Positions 1 through 10,904 are shown, numbered from the stretch's first letter. The stretch is DNA of 64,000 nt from Ectobius pallidus (GCA_964059195.1 CAXKWD010000011.1:28953791-29017790), one strand, 5' to 3'. Numbers and translations are program-made. Notes: generated by a model from the sequence alone, not told the origin.

Positions 1-240
1 AAGCTCCGCCCACTCGATATTCACATTTTGTTTCTCCGCGAAGCATGGCGACAAACTATCCGTGTATATTGTCGCCGACACTCCCGACCATACCAAATAT
101 TAAAAATGCGGAAGTGCCCCTTGTAAAAAAAATATTAAAACTGTGAGTGTGTCCCTTGTACCTAATATTAAAAATTCGAGAGTGCCCCTTGTACCAAATA
201 TAAAAAATTCGAGAGTTCCCACAGGTTTGCCTTGTACCCA
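1..240. mobile_element. Truncated repeat copy with a short minisatellite
   Basis: The window opens inside a repeat related to the interior of the hAT-like element at 28470-29178 (read on its minus strand). Both share a 'gctccgcccact'-like stretch, a 'tggcgaca' segment and then units built on 'gtgccccttgtaccaaatat'. From about 105 to 238 three to four degenerate units of about 33 bp follow in tandem. Short open frames across it on both strands are by-products of the repeat. The left end lies outside the window. Confidence 0.55.
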
Positions 241-582
241 ACAGTTTGTCAGCCTGTGTATCCTCGAAGAATTCGCTAGATCGTGGAATAAAAGAAAGTG
301 CTTCGCTGGGGGAGGGCTATTCCTCATGCGACGATGCACCTTATATTTGGTTTTTGTCATGATTTTATTAAAGTTGTCCTTTAAATCTGCCGAACATTAA
401 TACTTTAGCTATTTATAATTATTATTGTAATTTTATAAATTTCACATCCTGTTGTTTCCTTTGCCCTGTGTATTTGAATTTTTCATATAAAAGAAAGCAA
501 ACAATGCGTGAAGCTTTGAAATATTAAAATCATACATTGTTTACGATCATTTAAAATAATTATGAAAGAAAAAAAAATTACT
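241..582. other. No gene seen
   Basis: AT-rich sequence without recognisable coding, RNA or repeat structure. The string 'ctagatcgtggaataaaaga' near 277 resembles strings at 27243 and 28384, so part of it may be old repeat. Confidence 0.4.
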
Positions 583-650
583 TCACCAAGAATCGAACCC
601 GAGACCTCTAGCACCACGGTCTAGAATCCTGCCACGAGGCTATGAAGAAA
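583..650 (-). repeat. tRNA-like SINE head or tRNA pseudogene
   Basis: Read on the minus strand this has an A-box-like 'tagcctcgtgg', a possible anticodon stem (tctag/ctaga) and a B box 'gggttcgattc'. The spacing fits a tRNA-derived RNA polymerase III promoter. No clean acceptor stem is visible, so a SINE head or decayed tRNA fits better than a working tRNA gene. Confidence 0.45.
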
Positions 651-655
651 TGATG

Positions 656-1590
656 GAAGCAAGCGTGAATCGTGCATATACAAAACGGCTCCTATGCCAT
701 CCCGCTTCGAATTTTCATTTCGTTTTTGTATGGCAACAAGTCGTGTTCTCGTCATGATTTTTATACTAATCCGTTCGGAATAACGATATCTACACAGGTA
801 TATATCCATGCTATTTTGATGTAGTTGCTACGCTAGGAAAAGAAGAATTGTGAGCAAGGAAAATGGCTGCACTGCAATCTTTTGGCTTGCAGACAGCAAG
901 TTCTCCACAATACCGCCCGGGGCGCGGGCTGTTCACGTTCGTTGCGCTGATTGGCTTTTGACAGCTTATTTGCTAGAATAAGAACATGACCTATATGCCG
1001 ACGCGAATAACCAAACGTTTGCCAAAAGGCGAATTTGATCGTTAGCAATACCAATTTGTTGAAAAGTGATAGTTGTGCAATAAATTGAAAGAAAAATTTG
1101 ACCGTGAGCAACAGGCATTACATCAAAAGTTAAGTCAATTAAGCCAAGTAAGTCAGTATCAACTAGATAAGTGCTTTAAAGTGAATGAATGAAAGTCAGT
1201 TTGCAAGGAGACAGTTACAATACTTGCTTATAAAGAAGGTGAAGTCTGCAAAGCAACACCAGTGCATCTGTCAGATTCAGGATGATGGAGCTCGACAAGT
1301 CACTGTAGATAAACTATACGGAAATAATTGCTTGCATGTCGCACCAAGCCCAGATCTTCACATATACATCTAATAATAACCCAAAGGAATATCAGACCAC
1401 TAAATGCAGGGGAAAGGATTTACGGCACATGCAACTATATACACACAAAATGAAACTGAATTAACTACCACGGATATTAAATATTAAATCGTATTGGAAG
1501 TTAACACAGTGAAGTTATATAACACAATAATTATATAAGAGTTGAACTTTTACACAAAAACTTCACTTTTGGTATAGTTTACCTGAACTA
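656..1590. other. No gene seen
   Basis: No conserved open frame or repeat was recognised. A short GC-rich patch near 913-955 contains an inverted CCAAT box, but no exon follows it that I can support. Confidence 0.4.
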
Positions 1591-1797
1591 GTTTCGGCGC
1601 CTTCCAACCATTGTCAACAGCTATACTTCAATTGCCGTGCTACCCTTGGCGGATGACCCCAACTTATCCAAAGTTTTGCTCCCGGAGTACACCACGTACT
1701 ACGACACAGCGATGCTATGGCTAAGAATCATTGCCATGAAATCGAAGAACGCCAATCCTCTGACATAGCAGGAGAGGCAAGTGCTAGAGATGACTGC
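1591..1797 (+). pseudogene. Left part of candidate endogenous viral-like coding segment
   Basis: A frame open from just after a stop at 1588-1590 has balanced, coding-like composition, unlike the AT-rich flanks. It runs about 58 codons to an in-frame TAG at 1765-1767, and the same frame stays open for about 10 more codons up to the repeat at 1798. It has no usual start. Together with the open segment at 2484-2896 it looks like one ancestral intronless coding region split by a repeat insertion. I do not recognise the family. An old integrated RNA-virus capsid or nucleocapsid gene is my best guess from composition, lack of introns and repeat surroundings, but this is unverified. Confidence 0.35.
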
Positions 1798-2483
1798 CAA
1801 TGTTCCCAATGTATTAGCCTATAAGTAATTTATTTCACGAAATACCCACCGAAATAGAAGGAAGTTAACACCGAAATCAGCCATTTTATTTCACCAATAA
1901 ATCAGGGCCCTAGGTATTGACTATTCCAGCTACTGCTGCCACAGTAGGAAGATCTTTTTCACATTTAACATCTGTATTATGACCACAAAAACTTTCCATG
2001 TCACATGAAACTTTTGCTTTCGAGCTATAACAAAAACTAAACAAAGACCCTTGATGTGGATCAGTTTGTATTACAGTTTGCAAAACCTAGCTTTAAAAGT
2101 ATTACGCTTGTCTTTCGTAATTTTCACTGGTAAATAAGTGTTTAATCCCTCTATACTTCATTTAAAAGTAGATAATTTATTGTAAGTTTCAATATCTTAA
2201 TTTCATTGCCTGTAATTTGTGTTAATAAATTATTTTATCTGGTGGAGTGGTTATCTTCTTTCTTATGATTCAGTTCATGTTGTTTTAGGGTGGTGATAAG
2301 GCCCCCTCTAAAATTTGATCTGTCCCCTGGCTACGGGCCTAATGCTGAGCCAATAGTTGTAACAGAATTACATTATGTAAATTAATATACAGGCCTACAA
2401 ATTTTATTAGGAAGAAATAAAAATTTGTTAAAAATGAAGGACCCTGTGGAAGTCATATTTAATGGGAAAAGAAACAAAATTCA
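1798..2483 (+). repeat. Dispersed repeat, copy 1 (inverted relative to 7426-8125)
   Basis: This segment is nearly identical in reverse complement to 7426-8125, about 690 bp with a few indels. It contains 'ccctggctacgggcct', a type of string common at ends of hAT-like elements, so it may be a composite of two old elements. Its boundaries fall where two coding-like segments stop and start, which suggests it inserted into them. The ATG at 2462 belongs to the repeat, not to the coding segment that follows. Confidence 0.75.
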
Positions 2484-2896
2484 ACATCCTTGAACCACAA
2501 CGCCCGTACCTCCAAGGTATGGGAAACATCATGACAAAAAGTGGACATCTCAACGCACAGTTCCCAGCTCTACCAGTCAACCAGGTAGCAGGCTTCGGCG
2601 GATATTACGGTGTCATCAACGATGCCACCCATCTTCTCTATGAGGAGATCCCCTGTTTGGGTGTTGCTGCAGAAGCAGTACGACAAACAGTCTCGGATGC
2701 CAACCCAGGTCCCTGGGCATCCAACCTCGCTCCTGCTGGACAGCAGGTGACGAACAACCTCCTAGGGTATGGACCCTTACAACATCGAAGGCCCGAGGCT
2801 AAGAACCTCGCTTTCGCCGAAGGTATCACTCCTGATATCTACCGCAAAGATTATCTACTGAAATTATTTACTTATCAGTCATCATGGATGGGTGAA
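2484..2896 (+). pseudogene. Right part of candidate endogenous viral-like coding segment
   Basis: An open frame of about 138 codons follows the repeat and ends at TGA 2897-2899. Composition is about half GC in an AT-rich region, with many Gly, Pro, Ala and Asn residues and no membrane segments, signal peptide or zinc motifs. The style is that of a structural capsid-like protein. A totivirus-like coat protein is one possibility, held only weakly. The upstream ATG at 2462 supplies seven repeat-derived codons and is probably not the original start; the last dozen codons may be host sequence. It could instead be an unknown host or transposon exon. Confidence 0.4.
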
Positions 2897-2899
2897 TGA

Positions 2900-5679
2900 A
2901 CTCTTGTTTAAGCCATGTATATACATTTTTTTCCCCCCTGAATATTGTTCATTTTTTATTCATAGAACAGCAGCTAGTTAATATGCACTGGTTCGTAAGT
3001 GTGCTAAATCACATACGTTTTTCTCTTATTTCATTCCAATGTAATTCAGGAAACACGAAAATAAATTATCTCCTTCACACACACAAGTATACTTTTCCTC
3101 ACTCATGTTTAAAAGTTTAGCTGCATTAGGTTGTTGGTATAGTTGCAATTTCACAATGCGCAGTGTGCATTGTCTTGGGAACAAGCCATTGTGTCTAGTT
3201 TTGTTGTCAGTGGAGCTGCGGCGTGTACAAGGTCCAGGTGGAAATAGTACTCTGGATGTACCCCAAATGGGGAGTGAGAAGTAAGATGCCACTGTGAGTT
3301 CTGATCTTTATTTCAGTTATTTTTGTTTAAGGAGACTTAGTTGTGATAAATTAATGCACACCCAAGTCGGATTTATGTTTCTCTCCCATACTAAATTCTG
3401 TTTAGAACTGCCTTTCAAAATTAATATCAAAGTACGTCAGTTGATCAGGGCAATAATCGCCATATGGGCTCCATTGTTTTTCTGTCTTTGTAACAAACAC
3501 ATAGCTTAGGCATAGACTTACAAAATGTTTTATTCATCAGGCTAGAATGACATAATTCAATCATTCCTTATTATTCTACAGCTCGCAATCATATGATTTG
3601 CCTCACAATAGGGGCGTGTTTGTTTACATGTTTTAAACACAACTTGATATGCATTTGATTGCTAAACCCTCATCAAGAATTATATTTTTGTAGATAAGCT
3701 TAATTAATTACTTAATATTTCTCAGTATGAAAAATTTATAGTAGGGCTTGTTGCTGATATTTTTGCTAATAAGTTCTCATAGTTAATTACTTAATACTTC
3801 TCATCATGAAAAGTTTTGATAGGGACTTAGTTAATATATTTTGTAAATAAAACTTCACTTAAAAATGATTCCTGACTTGAATGATACTTAAAATTTCTTA
3901 TGAAGTGATGTGTCCTGCTGTTATTATCGCCGAGGGAAGTATTTAATAACTGTAAATACTTGAATATTGTATATTTCTATTAGCATACACATGTGGAAAA
4001 GATCATGAAATTTCTTTTATTTCATTGTATATATTAATCAACTGTCATAAAGCCATTGAAATAGCTTAAGGCATGTATGTAATAATTTATTTGTAAATAT
4101 TTCATGTAAATCAATCCACGTAATATTAAATTGTATACGTAAATTTCATTTTCCTTAATTGCGATCAATTCTAAGTAATGTAATGGTGGACAGCCATGCA
4201 GGCAAGGTCCACAATCATACCTGGTCAAATGCTGACTCAATGCTATTTCCCTTTCACATGTCGAGGGAAGGAATGCAGGAGTTAGTATGGCAGGTTGAAC
4301 AGGGAAGTTAACTTCATAATAAGACTTACCAGAGGCATACCAGAAATGGAGGATGTGTCTTACAATTATGGCATTTTGAGAAGAACTGTAAATACCGGTA
4401 GATGTACATATGGGGCATAAGAGTAGGATAAAGCAATGGGATTCAATTTACAAGTGTATAAATGTGGAAATAAACGTTAGCCATTGGACTGGGGGCCTGA
4501 TTTATAGGAGTATAGCACCAAGAGGGATGTTTCTTGGACTCGCCACCTGGGGCAGCCGGGGCGAGCATCGCTGGGGTATATAAGGTAACAGTAACTATTT
4601 CACAATTTAATTCTACTGAGCTTAATAATTGTAAATGTAATTGGCTTCTACTTATCCCCATAGCAAATGTTACAAAGTGCCATTAACCAGAACATTCAAA
4701 TAAATACTGATTAGAATTGTACTTATGCCACGCAGATACTTATATTATTAAACTATTGTCAATTCCACGGCCTTATATATTTCGTTGCTGGGTTGGCCCT
4801 CGTTTTAAATGCTCCACAAAGCAAAAACAAAAAACAAGAAGAAAGGTGTATTGTGGTGTCTATGGACCCTATTACCGTAACCTTTTCAGGTATTACATGC
4901 AAATCAAATAAAATAAAATACCACCAACATACCAATATGTATGAGTAGTAAAAGGTTAAAATCCTAAATCAATTAAAAAAAATGCCTGAGAATAAAACCT
5001 CTCACAGCAGTTGTATAAACATATATAGAGGTAAAATATGTAAAAGATCATACAGAACTGCTTTTACATACTTAAATGGAACTTCATACTCTTATTATGA
5101 CAATTTTTAACATTAGGGGTATTTGGAATTCACGTGGTGTTTTATTTACTCATGTAATTCTTACTGTTGAATACTCCAAAATTTCTTATTGCAATTTTAT
5201 GGCTATTAAACAATTACACAATTCATGCATAATATTGTCTACAGAATACCATACACCTTGAAAATAGGCCTACAGATATTTGTATGGGTTCTTTATCTCT
5301 TTTATGGTGGGAAGATTCCAAAATCTCACAATGTTTTTAAATGTTGTTACAGCTGCAAGTTTAGGGCCAAGAAATACAACATTTTTCACACATGTAATAA
5401 GCTGACTGCATGAAAAGAAAAAGGAAAGCCCATAAAAAAGTGCCAAAAGTTTTATGAAGATGCAGCAATAAATTATACTTATTCAAGCAATTTGAAATTT
5501 GAACTAATGAACTTCATTCACTTTTCCGTCTGAATTTCTTAACATAAATCAAAACTGATCAAGAGAAAAATTATTTTTGTAGTAAAACTACAGCCTGTGT
5601 CTAATAAACTACACTGAAAAGCATTTAATGCTCAGTCATGGTCAAAAATTTGCAGAGAAAAAGCTTCTGCAAACAACTG
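2900..5679. other. No gene seen (3' flank of ALG10)
   Basis: AT-rich, with short chance frames only. There is one octamer TAGGCCTA at 5265. Similar strings near 3705-3730 and 3782-3810 ('aattacttaatatttctca' and a near copy) form a diverged 75-80 bp duplication. Confidence 0.45.
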
Positions 5680-5727
5680 GTACTTGAGGAAAGTGGACTC
5701 AGTACTCAGTCCATTTTCCTCAAGTAC
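5680..5727. repeat. Short near-perfect hairpin
   Basis: Two 20 bp arms, 5680-5699 and 5708-5727, are reverse complements with one mismatch and an 8 nt loop. It lies about 0.5 kb beyond the ALG10 stop codon, so it could be in the 3' UTR on the minus strand. No T-run or other terminator logic applies in a eukaryote; its role is unknown. Confidence 0.7.
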
Positions 5728-6235
5728 AAGTAGAATATATTATACTAGAACATATTATATTCTAATACATTGTTTTGAAGTTGAATATTTTTAAGCACTT
5801 CTAAGGCTTTAACCGAAATAAAATGTAAACGCAATCAATATATAAGATGGTACAAAAGTAGCACAGGGAATGTAGACAGACTACAGTCATTTATAAAACT
5901 GGAAATATAATTCTGAACCATTACGATCCCTCAGAAGAGAAATATAAAATATTTATACAATATGAATTGACAACAAAAAGTTATTACATATGCCTCATAT
6001 GACAATTGTGAAACTAAAGTCTATTCTCAATATAAGTTCCAATGAACTTCAAAATACTAGCTGAACATAGGTCACTTTGGACATCAAGTTCAAAGGCCAA
6101 ATTATTAGCCTTCTCCTTTATGAGAGGGGAAAAAGTTATTCTATAGAAATGTGTAAGAATTACTTGAGTGAATAAGTTGAAAAATTCTTAAGAAGGTAAT
6201 TTATAAATTTGTAATTACCTGTTTACATGTTTTGC
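5728..6235 (-). other. Probable ALG10 3' untranslated region
   Basis: Sequence downstream of the ALG10 stop. I could not settle on a polyadenylation signal, so the transcript end is unknown. Confidence 0.35.
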
Positions 6236-6970
6236 TTACCAGACAAAACGCTGAATTTCGGACTGATTTTGCCAGTAAAACTCACGTGTCATAAAAATAT
6301 AAACAGTTGCAGCATTCACTGTGGCAAATAATATGCAATCTACTATGACATCCAACCATGACTGAGATCTATAATGAAGCCGTAAGAACAGGAAAGGTAG
6401 TATGAAGTACCTAAACTCAAGAAGTTTTTGGGGAATCAGAAGAATCGACACACACACAAAGTATGCAACTTGGAAAACTACACTGTTCCCTTTCAGTAAC
6501 TGCATCATGGAATAACCATTTAACATATAAAACGGAATCCACAGAAACCTTGCAAATGTGTCGAACTTCAGTCTTCGCCAAAAATAGAATGCATAATGTC
6601 GATTATCTGCAAGAAGGTAAGGATGTACATAGGTATTACATTTGACAGCTACAATGCACGCCACACATGTGAATGCTGCAAGTTTTTTGTATCGAGTTAA
6701 ATTTTTAACAAATGCAGTTACGTACCTAACACAGTAGGGTGTGAAGGCTACTACGAAAATAGAGTAGTAAAATACCTGGGGTATGTTCATCACAGCTTCA
6801 TGAGCACTACGGTCTCCAACAGCAATACCTTTGTTCCATGCCACAAACCATAGGAACGCTACACAAACCATCATGTAGCCTCCAACTTGTCGGAAGATCT
6901 TCATGCCTAGATCCTTCAGTACATCATAGTCCTCTGCTAAGAATGTTTTCTTCAAGTGGTTAGCCGTGAG
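6236..6970 (-). CDS. ALG10: ALG10 exon 5: C-terminal half of dolichyl-P-Glc alpha-1,2-glucosyltransferase
   Basis: ALG10 transfers the third, terminal glucose from dolichyl-phosphate-glucose to Glc2Man9GlcNAc2-PP-dolichol in the ER lumen, the last step before oligosaccharyltransferase uses the precursor. This exon encodes 244 residues. Family hallmarks are GDRSAHEAVMNIPQ, HPYLLADNRHYAFYFWRR, PQKLLEFRYFILP and the C-terminus QRFVW before TAA. It is polytopic with several hydrophobic segments. A good acceptor (TTTGTAG) precedes 6970 in phase 0. Joined to the four upstream exons the protein is about 497 residues, close to the roughly 470 usual for the family (CAZy GT59). No lesion is seen. The preceding intron spans 6971-20197 and is almost entirely mobile elements. 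Confidence 0.95.
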   Translation of the reverse strand, partial: LTANHLKKTFLAEDYDVLKDLGMKIFRQVGGYMMVCVAFLWFVAWNKGIAVGDRSAHEAVMNIPQVFYYSIFVVAFTPYCVRYVTAFVKNLTRYKKLAAFTCVACIVAVKCNTYVHPYLLADNRHYAFYFWRRLKFDTFARFLWIPFYMLNGYSMMQLLKGNSVVFQVAYFVCVSILLIPQKLLEFRYFILPFLFLRLHYRSQSWLDVIVDCILFATVNAATVYIFMTREFYWQNQSEIQRFVW

Positions 6971-7195
6971 CTACAAACACATTACAAAAACCACATTTTC
7001 AGTATCTCACATTTGGCAGAATATTGACAACAAAGTAAGAAAATAATTATTATTTACAAAGTCAGTTACATTTTATTCAAATTAATATACAGCCCTATTT
7101 GAGATAACGAGTTTAATCAGATAAATTTTCTCGAAATCCATTCTCGAAAATATATGGATTACGTATGATAATTTTTTGTTTGCCAAAGTGGTGAA

Positions 7196-7425
7196 ATAAT
7201 GAATGTTTTAAAGCTCCTACTGTCCGTGTGGTGAAAATTAGGCAGCTTAGAAGAAATGTAAGAAGAAGATTGTGTTACTCATATGGCAAGCGGATTGCTT
7301 TCAATTAGCAATTTGTGGCTGTGAACAAGACTTAGCGTACACTTTGGCACATACTTTCAGTATTTTATGCTCCTTAATAGATTGTGGAATGCAACTAGTT
7401 TCATGTTTGATGATTCAAAATCAAG
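7196..7425 (+). repeat. Dispersed repeat sharing sequence with 22535-22690
   Basis: From 'gaatgttttaaagctcctac' onward this matches 22535-22690 in the same orientation over about 140 bp (the 'gtggtgaaaattaggca' region through 'tttgtggctgtgaaca'). It runs directly into the repeat at 7426-8125, so the two probably form one larger element of at least 0.9 kb inside ALG10 intron 4. Confidence 0.7.
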
Positions 7426-8125
7426 TGAATTTTGTTTCTTTTCCCATTAAATATGACTTCCACAGGGTCCTTCATTTTTAACAAATTTTTATTTCTTCCT
7501 AATAAAATTTGTAGGCCCGTATATTAATTTACATAATGTAATTCTGTTACAACTATTGGCTCAGCATTAGGCCCGTAGCCAGGGGACAGATCAAATTTTA
7601 GAGGGGGCCTTATCACCACCCTAAAACAACATGAACTGAATCATAAGAAAGAAGATAACCACTCCACCAGATAAAATAATTTATTAACACAAATTACAGG
7701 CAATGAAATTAAGATATTGAAAATTACAATAAATTATCTACTTTTAAATGAAGTATAGAGGGATTAAACACTTATTTACCAGTGAAAATTATGAAAGACA
7801 AGCGTAATACTTTTAAAGCTAGGTTTCTTGACTTAGATTTTGCAAACTGTAATACAAACTGATCCACATCAAGGGTCTTTGTTTAGTTTTTGTTATTGCT
7901 CGAAAGCACAAGTTTCATGTGACATGGAAAGTTTTTGTGGTCATAATACAGATGTTAAATGTGAAAAAGATCTTCCTACTGTGGCAGCAGTAGCTGGAAT
8001 TGTCAATACCTAGGGCCCTGATTTATTGGTGAAATAAAATGGCTGATTTCGGTGTTAACTTCCTTCTATTTCGGTGGGTATTTCGTGAAATAAATTACTT
8101 ATAGGCTAATACATTGGGAACATTG
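7426..8125 (-). repeat. Dispersed repeat, copy 2 (inverted relative to 1798-2483)
   Basis: Reverse-complement partner of 1798-2483. It lies within ALG10 intron 4, whereas copy 1 lies beyond the gene's 3' end, so the two arms bracket the last exon about 5 kb apart. No intact coding frame is present. A stretch near 7917-8005 gives a Cys/His-containing peptide on the plus strand that may be a transposase remnant. Confidence 0.75.
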
Positions 8126-8199
8126 AGCAATGATAAACTTTACTTCTTTAGTTAACATGATAGGCGGATGGTCTTTAACTTTCCACTGTCGAAAATGTA

Positions 8200-8350
8200 T
8201 TTTTTTTAAAAAGATTGGTATTTATTACCTTTTGTTAAAAAATCCAGTGGATCACGGATGCACAGAGCTTGCTTGCTACGTTTCAACCTGTACCTCCAGG
8301 TCTTCTTCAGGCGAATACTGGATAACATCGGGGCGCTGAGCTGTATATAT
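8200..8350 (-). repeat. Penelope pseudo-LTR arm 1 with hammerhead-like motif
   Basis: Minus-strand sense arm at the 3' end of the element. It overlaps the last codons of the endonuclease frame, whose stop is inside the repeat. It contains the same CTGAAGA / GAAA arrangement described for the arm at 9359-9509. Confidence 0.75.
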
Positions 8351-9010
8351 GGGTTCATCTGCCGGTAGATGTCTCGGCTGCGTTTCGAGAGTGGGTGTAA
8401 CTAACTCCATATCGTCATGTTGACCAGGTTGGTTACTTGTGTTAAACAGAAATGTAGTGTTTCTATGGTGTTTATTTATCCATTCCTGGGGAATTTCGTA
8501 AGTAGATTGTACCACATAGTCCTTGGGTAAAGGAAATTTTACAGTTTTTTTCCCTTTTGACATTCTTCTAATAATTTCTAGCCACTCATCACATAAGTCA
8601 CCGTCGTAATTGTTAAAACTTTTTTCTTTGTTACGTGCGATATGGCAAGCCTCACTAACTTTCCTCAATACAGGGTCATTGGTTACTCTTAAAACTTTAA
8701 TGTCACCAATTTTGTGCCTCTTGTTTGTCATATGTAGGCTAAGGCCGGTGTTGGTTTTGCCATTTCTTATGTCCCTTTCATGTTCCTTAAGTCTTATGCT
8801 GACAGTCCTCCCAGTCTCACCAATATATGTGCCATCACAGTTGTCACAGGAAATAGAGTAAACCCCTGGTTTCTCAAACCTTCTTTTTTCTCTGCCGAAA
8901 CTTTTGTGTTGGGAGAATATACTCTCAATAGTCCTTCCCACTTTGTATGCTGGAGTTAGCTCATATTTATTTAGTATTTTACCTATCCCTTCACTTACTC
9001 CCGGAAACAA
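8276..9010 (-). pseudogene. Penelope-like element: GIY-YIG endonuclease part
   Basis: The 244-codon frame has the GIY-YIG endonuclease signature typical of Penelope-like elements: GVYSISC then CDGTYIGETGRTVSIRLKEH (about residues 49-78), with Tyr-Ile-Gly at 62-64 and the conserved Arg and Glu downstream. A CxxC precedes the YIG as usual for the animal group. The upstream part continues in another frame (8991-9335), so one indel near 8991-9010 breaks the protein. The reverse transcriptase fingers and palm are absent. The frame ends inside the pseudo-LTR. Not expected to be active. Confidence 0.88.
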
Positions 9011-9335
9011 AATTTAAACTGACATATTTCACGTCCCGCTCTTTGTTAACTCTCCCTGGTTCACTTCCCAGTTCCACTTTTTTCCAAATTTTACTTAGCA
9101 TACGGTTACTGTAGCCATTGGTTTTGGCTAACTTAAAAATGCGATTCTTTTCTTGTAGTAGATCAGTGGGGTTATTGCACAATCTAATGGCTCTTTGAAT
9201 AAAGTTTCGCCACACATTAGTCTTGCTTCTGGGGTGATGCGAGGATTTACTGTGAATATACAGATCGCACTTGTTTGGTTTGCTATACACCACCAACCTG
9301 ACGTTCGGGGCCTCCAGTATAATCCTTAAATCCAA
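8991..9335 (-). pseudogene. Penelope-like element: RT thumb/linker fragment
   Basis: A 114-codon frame starts with FLDLRIIL-type sequence and runs through a basic linker (RSKTNVWRNFIQRAIRLC) of the kind that joins the reverse transcriptase and the endonuclease in Penelope-like elements. It ends in a frameshift just before the endonuclease frame. The catalytic YADD-type palm is missing, so the copy is truncated from its 5' side. Confidence 0.8.
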
Positions 9336-9358
9336 AAAGTTAAGACACTTCTCCGATT

Positions 9359-9509
9359 ATATATACAGCTCAGCGCCCCGATGTTATCCAGTATTCGCCT
9401 GAAGAAGACCTGGAGGTACAGGTTGAAACGTAGCAAGCAAGCTCTGTGCATCCGTGATCCACTGGATTTTTTAACAAAAGGTAATAAATACCAATCTTTT
9501 TAAAAAAAA
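9359..9509 (+). repeat. Penelope pseudo-LTR arm 2 with hammerhead-like motif
   Basis: On the plus strand: CTGAAGA (9399-9405), a stem-II pair ACCTG/CAGGT (9408-9412 with 9419-9423), GAAA (9425-9428), and an outer stem-I pair ATCCAGT/ACTGGAT (9386-9392 with 9461-9467). This is the order of a type I hammerhead ribozyme. The expected cleavage site is GTG rather than NUH, so it may be degenerate. Confidence 0.6.
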
Positions 9510-10904
9510 AAAAATTACTTCTTTATTTACATGAACTAACACCCCCCTCGCATTTCTATATTTTTCTGACCTTGTATGAACTGAAGTAACTTTCGATTTA
9601 GGCATGATTAGAGTTATTATTCAAATATAATGACGAGAAATATTATCGTAATTTCTACTAAACACCATCAGATAGCCATTTGCAAACAGAAGTGCCAACC
9701 ATACCACTATGGATAAAAGACAAAATCTGTTGAATAGAAGTAACAAACATTCTACACTCTTCTGCTGTAATCGATCATAGGCATCGCTAACTTGGCAAAG
9801 ACATAGCACGAAAGGAGTGTACTCAACAGTACAAACCAGGTCACAGACAATCTTTGCGTAAATTCTGCAATCTTTGTAATCGATCACAAATATCGATAGT
9901 TCGGTAAATCTTCGACAGCCACAGGAACAGAAGAAAAAAAGCATGCTGCTAAGAAATAAAAAATACAGTACACCAAAACACAATATTGTGATTTTAAGGC
10001 ACATTTTCGTGCTCATTTCTCACTTTACGGACAGAAGGGGCATATTTCGCGCTTATAGACACATTTCGCGGAATCGAGTAAATTTCGCGATATTTCGTGG
10101 ATTCAATTACGTTCATATTGGTAGTTTAAGCATATAAAAGCTAAATATAGCTAAGGGAGGTTGTTTTATAAAATTTCGTGCTTATCGTTGTTACCAAAAA
10201 ATACGGCCCCTATCAATACCACATTAACTAAAAGTCGTAACCCTGGAAATGCTCCTCCATATTTATTCAATGGATTTGTAAATCCAGTTAAAGATTGTTT
10301 GTCTGGTTTTCACTATCTTTTTTTAGCATTTCCAACAGAGGATTAAATTTTAAATAAAAGCTGATGTAGGCCTACTGTACATTTTTAAAAACTATTTACA
10401 GAAAATTTCTGAAGTACTGCCTGAATATATTTTTATTATTTTAAATGCTAAAAATCTAGAGGGAACAAGAAAAAAAAGGGGGCGGGCAGCGCCCACCCCT
10501 GCCTATGGGCCTGATGGGTAATTTTGAGGCACTAAAAAAATATATACATAATCCCATAGATTCATTTTTATTTTTTAGTAGCATATTTTCCGATTTGACA
10601 TTTATTTTTCTGTTCCACAGAAATACATGTTAACAAGGTTCTACTGTATAAAATTTGATGATAATTATGAATAAAGAGTAAGTAACACAAATGATGGAGA
10701 TTTAAGTGGCCACACCACCTAGAACACCACCATTGAAAAATATCATGTAATGTCATTTAAAGGCTGAAGACATCAAATCTCAAACTGGATCACGAAAGTG
10801 ATTAAAAAAAATGCTTTAACCTACTTCAAACACTTACTTTTCCTCCTACTCCAAATTTATAATGTTGCAGCTCCATCTGTCATTCGCTGCTGGGTCATTC
10901 CACC
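9510..10904. other. No gene seen; old repeat sequence with TTTCGCG cluster
   Basis: Within ALG10 intron 4. The part at 10040-10110 has three ATTTCGCG strings plus variants. A GC-rich stub near 10475-10515 ('ctgcctatgggcctgat') resembles hAT-like ends. One octamer TAGGCCTA lies at 10367. The 131-codon minus frame at 9621-10016 is hydrophobic and low-complexity; I do not accept it as a gene. Confidence 0.4.

Larger units (their letters stand above)
8200..9509 (-). mobile_element. Penelope-like retroelement, 5'-truncated, with inverted ends
   Basis: The core carries a broken reverse-transcriptase thumb/linker and GIY-YIG endonuclease gene on the minus strand. It is framed by 151 bp inverted repeats, 8200-8350 and 9359-9509, identical as far as I can read. 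Penelope-like elements often show such pseudo-LTRs in direct or inverted order, and these are known to carry hammerhead-ribozyme motifs. A similar stretch 'ttacttcttta' is present at 8142 and 9516 on either side, which may be part of a target duplication. Confidence 0.85.

Noticed and set aside
2462..2482. ATG at 2462 as true start of the capsid-like frame
   Set aside because: The first seven codons belong to the dispersed repeat, which has the same sequence at 7427-7447 without the coding region.
9621..10016. 131-codon minus-strand ORF
   Set aside because: Hydrophobic, Cys- and Leu-rich with no domain or splice support; likely chance in repeat-derived AT-rich DNA.
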